From: Nectonema munidae | Taxonomy: Eukaryota > Nematomorpha > Nectonematoida > Nectonematidae | Length of the DNA stretch: 64,000 nucleotides | Direction of reading: 5' to 3' | Assembly (NCBI GenBank): GCA_030549495.1 | Contig: JAUIRK010001040.1 | Coordinates: 1-64,000 of the forward strand | Shown: positions 57,790-64,000 of the stretch, one piece after another | Layout: every line of letters begins with the position of its first letter | Numbering within the stretch: position 1 is the stretch's first letter | The notes under the pieces: model-generated | What the model was told of the DNA's origin: nothing | Database searches by the model: none | What the model saw: the letters and a program-made list of their open reading frames with translations, nothing else | Program-made: the position numbers and the translations under genes

Positions 57790-58571
57790 AAATTTTCTAA
57801 TAAGAGAATCTACCTTTTGTAGACAATTATCGATTGAGGTATATTGAAAATTATCCACGGAATAGGGTTAAGAAAAGTAAAGGTCCCTTGAGGAATTCCT
57901 ATTTCTGCAAGAAATATTTCAGACTGGCTATTGTTAGAAATGATGTATTTTTTTGAGAAACTGTAGATAGCAACTTTCAATAAATTTATGCAAAATACCA
58001 CTTATATCAATTTTTGACATTTATAAAGAAGAAGCTTGTGATTGCCTTTATCCAGGGCCGGCCCTAGTGTTCGCGGGGCCCTATGCAAAATGGATTGCGC
58101 GGGGCCCAGTGTGGGTAGGAAAATAGATTGCATTTACCAAAATCATACAATATATCATCAAAATGAAAAATGAGAAGCGCGAACCCACTGCGGCCGCATA
58201 GGTAGCCTTTATCAAATGCTTTTGTGAATTCTAAAAAGAAACAAATGCAACTTTATATCTATAAATGCTTCTTGATATGAATGAAGAAAACATAGGCAGA
58301 ACCTGTTCTGTAGATTTATTCGGTAAAAACCCAAATTTATTTTCAAAGAAAAAATCAATATTTGAATGACCATAAACTTGGTGTGAATTATTTTTTCAAA
58401 AATTTTAGCAAAAGTAGATATTAAAGAAACTTGTCTGTATGAGGTGTAGGTGTCAAAAGCTTCAACAAGTTTTAAAATTCTTATGCTTTTAGCAAATTTC
58501 AAATGTTTAGGAATGACACCTTTAACCAAAGATGCATTATATTCGTCAACAAGAATTGTGCTGATACCCAT
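57790..58571 (-). mobile_element. LINE reverse transcriptase fragment
   Basis: Minus-strand reading 58571-58214: GVIPKHLKFAKSIRILK, YRQVSLISTFAKIFEKIIH and then EFTKAFDKG in a neighbouring frame. After a 153-bp MITE the LINE goes on as NHKLLLYK and IPQGTFTFLNPI (about 57900), the palm motifs of a LINE. 5'- and 3'-truncated; some frame breaks. Confidence 0.8.
58045..58213. mobile_element. 153-bp hAT-like MITE inside the LINE
   Basis: The insert 58053-58205 starts CAGGGCCGGCCCTAG and is flanked by CCTTTATC on both sides (58045-58052 and 58206-58213), an exact 8-bp duplication. The LINE reading F-T-K-A-F-D-K-G is interrupted exactly there and resumes after it. The right end is a poor match to the left terminal repeat. 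Locally GC-rich against an AT-rich background. Confidence 0.85.
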
Positions 58572-58574
58572 TAT

Positions 58575-59830
58575 TTACCGTAGTCCTCAAATGAGGACTT
58601 TATTAAAAACATTGTTTTAGAAAAATATCGGCCTTTTTTTTCTATATTATAAAAGATTTTAAGCATACTTAAATATTTGAGAAAAAGAAAAAGTAAAAAG
58701 AGACATTATTTTTAAAGCTTCTTAAAAAATGTTATTTGTAGCAAAGCACGTATGTTGTAGAAAGATCTTATGATAACATCTGATAAGATATAACTTTTCT
58801 TTTAAAAAATTTAATTTCATACCCATTCATAACAATGTTGCGTTTTAGAAAAATCAAAAATTCATTTTTTTTGTATATAATTTTTAGGTTTTTAAATTAG
58901 TCCTCATTTGAGGACCATAGGAAAACCTATAATTCTATCATGTCGATTTTACTTTATAAAAACTGAAACTATTATTTTTATAAAATTAAACAAATTATAT
59001 ATTTAATCAAAAAGGAAGATTATCAATAATTTTTTAATAAATTATTTAAAAATATTATTTTTTAAATTTTGATTTTTCTTATCTAAAAAGTACTTTTATT
59101 CAATTTTTTTAGTGTGAAATTATTTTTCTTTATTTTAGTTTACTGAACAGACATGGAACCCTTCGATAATTAAAAAAATGCTTTAAGATTTGGAAAAAGT
59201 TAGATTTTCAGAAAACAAAGAAGCAATTGGTATTATTGAAATTCCTCCCCCTGTTAAAGATTTAACAAATGAAGAAAATGAAGTGTATGATGCTGATGAT
59301 GATGAACATTTTATTTCACAAGTTTTACCCAATGATGTTGTTGGATCAATTGAAGTTATAGATTTTTTTTCTGATTTCCATAAAAGTAAAAAAAGTCAGG
59401 CAATTGATTAGTCTGAAAAAACATGTTTTCTGACAGTAAAAGTAGTCAAAATATATTGATGCAAATTTGAGCAAAATAGAACTTAAAGTATCGAATATGT
59501 CACCTATCCAAATATTTTATTATATTTTACAGATAAGCTTTAAAAATTTATAGTCAAACAATCCAAAATTTATGCCAATCAAAAAAATCATCATAAATTT
59601 TTACTTTCAGTCAATTTTTTGAAAAAGTTTTTAGGTATCTGGATCATATCTGGGTATCTCAAAGTACCTTATGCTAACATTTTTGGTCTTTAGATGATGA
59701 TTTTGATGTAAAAATAGTTAGAAAGGGCGATGTCCCGCAATAGATTCATGGAAATCAAAAAATATTTGCATTTTAAACCTATTAGTGCTGGGCAAAATTT
59801 GTCCGCTCAAGTGCTGGGGGGCGTAAAGTG
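58575..59830 (+). pseudogene. piggyBac fragment, N-terminal half
   Basis: A left terminus is suggested at TTTA followed by CCGTAGTCCTCAAATGAGGA (58574-58596), with a subterminal palindrome AGTCCTCAAATGAGGACT; an inverted copy lies at 58892. An acidic N-terminal frame follows at 59190-59411 (IIEIPPPVKDLTNEENEVYD). Near 59615-59790 the transposase reads KKFLGIWIISGYLKVPYANI and ERAMSRNRFMEIKKYLHFKP, both classic piggyBac motifs. A C14 run (59831-59844) follows, and the DDE core is missing. Inactive. Confidence 0.78.
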
Positions 59831-59844
59831 CCCCCCCCCCCCCT

Positions 59845-60259
59845 ATTTTTCTCAGAGATTAATAAGTTTTTATAAATATTTTTAATGTTACATATATATT
59901 TCAACGATGCTGAATTCAGTGGTGATGTCAGGATTTGTCAGGATAAAAGATTTTGATCACATGTTCTCTTTTCAATTAGTTTTCAACTTGGTTCCTTCTC
60001 TCATACAAATTTTCAAAAGATTTTATGATACGTTTTATTTTTTTTAATAAATATTTCATACCTAAGATGATTGTAGAAAGTATTATAAGCCAAAATATAC
60101 AAAAAAAAGTATATTTTTACTATATACCTAATATGCAGCCATTTTTTTTAATTTTTTACAGAACTGTTTTTCAGGCATACATTACTAATTCAATTGCCAC
60201 TTCGAGATATTTGTTAACCGTATTATCCAAAATCCAGTACAGAAATAAAATAAGCATAG
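59845..60259. other. No gene recognised
   Basis: AT-rich spacer between the piggyBac scrap and the satellite. An 82-codon plus frame at 60025-60273 has no domain. Confidence 0.45.
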
Positions 60260-62345
60260 TCGATTTGGTATAAAACAGATATTTTATTTTTTTGAAAATA
60301 TTTTGAAAACAGTATCTAGAAGTAAACCGCAAATCTTATTCAAGCGTTCAGATATTTTAAAACCATAAATGCCAAACTTGAGTCCAAAAATGAAACCAGC
60401 ATCTTCCATTTGGCATAAAAACACATATTTTATTTAAATTTCAAAAATATTTCTGCAGACATTAGACGTAAATCGAAAATTTATTGACACTTTCAGACAT
60501 TTAAAACCTCTAAATGCAAAAAATGATTTCAGAAATAAAAATTATCATGGTCGAATTGGTATAAAAACATATATTTCATGTAAAATTAGAGAGAATATTT
60601 TGGGATATAGTTTTCAAACATAAACCGCAAATTTGATTGACACTAGCAGTAAAACCTCTAAATGCAAAAACTGTATTCAGAAATCAAATCATCATGGTAT
60701 ATTTGCTATAAAAACAAATTTTAGAACTAAACGCAAATTTAATTGATACTTATATGTATTTTCAAATTCAAACTGCAAAAATTGAGTCCATAAATGAAAC
60801 TAGCATGGTTGATTTAGTATAAAAACATATATTTAATTGTAAAATTTGAATGAATGTTTTTGGAAACAATTTTTAGAAGTAAACCGCAAATTTGATTAAC
60901 ACTTATAGGTATTTTCACATCCTAAACGTAAAAAATGAGTCCAGAAATGAAACCAGCATGATTGATTTGGTATTAAAACATATATTTCAAGAAAATATTT
61001 TTGGAGACAATTTTCAGAAGTAAACCGCAAATTTGATTAATACTTATAGGTATTTCCAAATCCTAAATGTAAAAAATGAGTTCAAAAATGAAAACAGCAT
61101 GATCGATTTGGTATAAAAACAAATATTTCATGTAAAATTTATAGAATATTTTTGGAGATAGCTTTTAGAAGTAAACCGCAAATTTTGATTGATATTTTAA
61201 AACCTCTAAATGTGAAAAATGAGTTCAGTAATGAAAACAGCATGGTTGATTTGGTATAAAACATATATTTCATTGTAAAATTTGAATGAATGTATTTGGA
61301 GACAATTTTTAGAAGTAAACCGCAAATTTAATTAACACTTAAAGGTATTTTCAGATCCTAAACGTAAAAAATGAGTCCAGAAATGAAACCAGCATGTCCG
61401 ATTTAGTATAACACATATGTTTTTATGTAAAATGTGAAGGAATGTTTTTGGAGACAATTTTCAGAAGTAAACCGCAAATTTGATTAACACTTATAGGTAT
61501 TTTCAAATCCTAAACGTAAAAAATGAGTCCAGAAATGAAACCAGCATGATTGATTTGGTATTAAAACATATATTTCAAGAAAATATTTTTGGAGACAATT
61601 TTCAGAAGTAAACCGCAAATTTGATTAATACTTATAGGTATTTCCAAATCCTAAATGTAAAAAATGAGTTCAAAAATGAAAACAGCATGATCGATTTGGT
61701 ATAAAAACAAATATTTCATGTAAAATTTATAGAATATTTTTGGAGATAGCTTTTAGAAGTAAACCGCAAATTTTGATTGATATTTTAAAACCTCTAAATG
61801 TGAAAAATGAGTTCAGTAATGAAAACAGCATGGTTGATTTGGTATAAAACATATATTTCATTGTAAAATTTGAATGAATGTATTTGTAGACAATTTTTAG
61901 AAGTAAACCGCAAATTTAATTAACACTTAAAGGTATTTTCAGATCCTAAACGTAAAAAATGAGTCCAGAAATGAAACCAGCATGTCCGATTTAGTATAAC
62001 ACATATGTTTTTATGTAAAATGTGAAGGAATGTTTTTGGAGACAATTTTCAGAAGTAAACCGCAAATTTGATTAACACTTATAGGTATTTTCAAATCCTA
62101 AATGTAAAAAATGAGTCCAGAAATGAAAACAACATGATCGATTTGGTATAAAACATATATTTTATGAAAAATGTGAAGGAATGTTTTTGGAGACAATTTT
62201 CAGAAGTAAACCGCAAATTTGATTAACACATATAGGTATTTTCATATCCTAAATGTAAAAAATGAGTTCAGAAATGAAAACAGCATGACCGATTTAGTAT
62301 AAAAACATATATTTTATGTAAAATTTGAAAGTATATTTTATTAGA
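60260..62345. repeat. 147-bp satellite with a 588-bp higher-order unit
   Basis: About 14 tandem units share AGAAGTAAACCGCAAATTTG, ATGAGTCCAGAAATGAAACC and GATTTGGTATAAAACATATA. Units at the left edge are diverged; the middle holds a higher-order repeat: the sequence from 60961 recurs from 61549, a 588-bp period made of four units, with about two copies nearly identical (one visible change near 61282/61870). No coding capacity. The unit length is near that of a nucleosome. Confidence 0.92.
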
Positions 62346-62450
62346 TATATTTTTGATCAATCAAAATTTTGATTGACATTTTCTAAAAAGTAGCCATGAT
62401 TATTGAAAAAATTAAATATATAAAGTGTTATGCGTTCTAAACTGTATATA

Positions 62451-64000
62451 CAGTAAAACTTCTAATTAAAGGACATTGATGGGATTGAAAAAAATGTCCG
62501 TATATGAGAAGTGTCCTTACTACAGAAATAAAAAAAAAATATAAAAACTAAAATCTTTATTTAAATTTTTCAAACTAAATATGCGTTAATTCTTTCGAAA
62601 GTATGAAGTAATCGCAACTTGCTTAAGCTTTTTCAAGTTCGCTTGAATTGCTTTTTTGCTTAAACTATCTTCAAGAGAATTAATTTGTTCAAATTCTTTG
62701 TGTAGTTGTTTTTCACGCAAAAAATTGAAATTTGTCTAACATACTTGAGAGCTTTTTTCATGTCAATTGTTTCTTCTATTTCAGGAGCTTGGTAATCATT
62801 TTCTTGATTGCAATCTTTTTCATCTAAAATTCCGTTCGAATTTTCTAAAACTTCTTCAAACAGTTTTTCTTCCCAATTCTCTGATAGTTTTTCATGAACG
62901 GAGTCTTGGTTGTCAAGGCTAAGATATTCTTCTCTAGCTAAAACTGGTTCCTTTGCTTTTTCTTTTGTTAAAAATATAAGTTCGTCTAGTTCATCGCCAA
63001 TTTCAGTTTGTTCAACTTCATTAAAACTATTCATATTAACTTTTATGCCACAAGCCTTAAAGCATTTAGCTACACTTGAAGAAGAAATATCTTTTAAGGA
63101 TGCATGAATCCATTTGCAGGCGTCTAAAACAGTTACAGACTTTATTAATTCTTTAATTTCAGCTTCTTTTTCTTCAATAGTTAAAATAATTTTTCTTAGA
63201 AGTTTTGTTTTATAGGAGGTTTTAAAGATTTTTATAATACCCGCATCTAAGGGTTGTAAAAGTGAAGTAGTGTTAGGTGGTAAAAAAATCAACCTGACAT
63301 TACTATAAGTTTCAGCAGGATGAGAAGGGGCATTGTCTAACAAAAGAGCTACCTTTCTTTTTTGAACTTGCATTTTTTTATTAAAATCTTTGATCCAATC
63401 ATTGAAAATCAAGGAAGTCATCCAGGCCTTTTTATTTGCGATCCATTTTATAGAAAGGCTCTTGGTATTGATTTGTTGAAAACAACGTGGTTTCCAGCAC
63501 TTGCCTATAACCAGCGGAGTTTCAAAATCACCTACCATATTCACGCATAGAGCCACTGTTAATCTGTCCTTGTAGACTTTGTTTCCACTACATTCTTGGC
63601 TTTTGAAATTCAAGGTTTTTAGTGGTAAGCATCTATAGTTTAGACCCGTTTCATCAAAGTTGAAAATATCATTTGGCGCGAAGTCTTTTAACAAATGAGG
63701 CAGTTTTGCTTTCCAGTCAGCTACATCTTTAACATCAACGTCATTTTTTTCACCACTTATAACCTTGAAAGTTATATTATTTCTTTTTCTGAATTTATCT
63801 AACCATCCTGTAGATGCTTTGAAGTCCAATATGTTTAGCTTTTCTGCTGTAGCTATAGCTTTTTCTTGAAGCATTGGACCAGAAACAGGTATGTGTAGTG
63901 ATCTGCACTTTTTGAACCACTCCCAAACAAATTTTTCTAATTCTTCACTTTTTAAATTTGTGCAAACTCTTTTTCTACTAGAAAGCGTATTGTTTAGATA
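62451..64000 (-). mobile_element. Tigger/pogo transposon, left part at window edge
   Basis: The outer end, preceded by TA (62449-62450), reads CAGTAAAACTTCTAATTAAA and continues with GTCC-containing subterminal repeats (AAGGACATT, AATGTCCG, AGTGTCC). The transposase gene begins about 210 bp inside. The other end lies beyond the window. It adjoins the satellite array with about 100 bp between. Confidence 0.88.
62660..64000 (-). CDS. Tigger/pogo transposase, apparently intact
   Basis: The frame is open from the window edge (64000) to TAA at 62660-62662, over 440 codons. At the edge a CENP-B-type DNA-binding region reads VWEWFKKCRSLHIPVSGPML, and then STGWLDKFRKRNNI. Counting from the Met at 63874, the DDE domain has FNFDETGLNYR (Asp 74), KVALLLDNAPSHP (Asp 180) and FLPPNTTSLLQPLDAGII (Asp 210), the DD29D spacing of pogo/Tigger. 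A long acidic Glu-rich C-terminus follows. The true start probably lies outside the window. It acts in the nucleus, cutting at TA. Unlike every other transposase here, no break is visible, so the copy is young, possibly active, or a domesticated gene; the adjoining terminal repeat favours a transposon. Confidence 0.92.
   Translation of the reverse strand, partial: YLNNTLSSRKRVCTNLKSEELEKFVWEWFKKCRSLHIPVSGPMLQEKAIATAEKLNILDFKASTGWLDKFRKRNNITFKVISGEKNDVDVKDVADWKAKLPHLLKDFAPNDIFNFDETGLNYRCLPLKTLNFKSQECSGNKVYKDRLTVALCVNMVGDFETPLVIGKCWKPRCFQQINTKSLSIKWIANKKAWMTSLIFNDWIKDFNKKMQVQKRKVALLLDNAPSHPAETYSNVRLIFLPPNTTSLLQPLDAGIIKIFKTSYKTKLLRKIILTIEEKEAEIKELIKSVTVLDACKWIHASLKDISSSSVAKCFKACGIKVNMNSFNEVEQTEIGDELDELIFLTKEKAKEPVLAREEYLSLDNQDSVHEKLSENWEEKLFEEVLENSNGILDEKDCNQENDYQAPEIEETIDMKKALKYVRQISIFCVKNNYTKNLNKLILLKIV

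Noticed and set aside
60260-62345. CRISPR-like array
   Set aside because: Repeats are contiguous 147-bp units with no unique spacers, in a eukaryotic context; it is a satellite.
1-64000. LTR retrotransposons, retroviruses, Polintons
   Set aside because: No long terminal direct repeats, protease/integrase motifs, capsid or protein-primed polymerase motifs were recognised. All reverse transcriptase pieces carry LINE-type context.

Overview
The window reads as a piece of an AT-rich, transposon-crowded animal nuclear genome, most likely an arthropod. The evidence is spliceosomal genes with very short introns (49-58 bp for the short class), secreted proteins built from phase-1 EGF-like exons, and a mix of LINEs, piggyBac, hAT, Tigger/pogo and MULE relics, MITEs and tRNA-derived SINEs. 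A crustacean (copepod-like) genome would fit, but nothing in the sequence proves the lineage. I saw no bacterial operons, rRNA, intact tRNA gene, CRISPR array, or recognisable LTR/retroviral or Polinton element.

Layout. 1-830: inverted copy of a 3'-flank repeat that recurs at 19.4 and 31 kb. 1.8-5.35 kb: piggyBac element with inverted termini. 6.7 kb: scrap of an unclassified repeat-borne gene family. 7.7-11.9 kb: minus-strand LINE interrupted by a hAT element with a perfect 8-bp target duplication. 12-16 kb: hAT-like end, LINE 3' tail and an unidentified repeat-type protein. 16.2 kb: foldback element. 17.3-19.35 kb: plus-strand LINE. 19.4-24.64 kb and 30.8-36.17 kb: two copies of a segmental duplication, each carrying a six-exon minus-strand gene (A and B) for a secreted-looking cysteine-paired protein. 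Between them lie a piggyBac relic, an RTE-type LINE fragment, the last three exons of an unrecognised host gene (E) and a broken Tigger.

38.1-49.4 kb: minus-strand gene D (TATA box, signal-peptide exon, five cysteine-rich modules of EGF/sushi style, unique tail). Its 7.4-kb third intron holds a hAT relic, the longest copy of the unclassified family, and a MITE. 52.3-58.6 kb: foldback with 9-bp target duplication, second copy of the unclassified family, a Tigger-type element split by a MULE relic, and a LINE carrying a small MITE. 58.6-59.8 kb: piggyBac scrap. 60.3-62.35 kb: 147-bp satellite with a 588-bp higher-order repeat. 62.45 kb to the right edge: a Tigger/pogo transposon whose transposase frame is open throughout.

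Host genes A, B, D and E all lie on the minus strand; A and B are paralogues by duplication. D, immediately upstream of B, may be a neighbour or the 5' part of the same transcription unit, but splice phases do not join directly. Most other sequence is nested transposon debris, and its insertion order can be read from target-site duplications.
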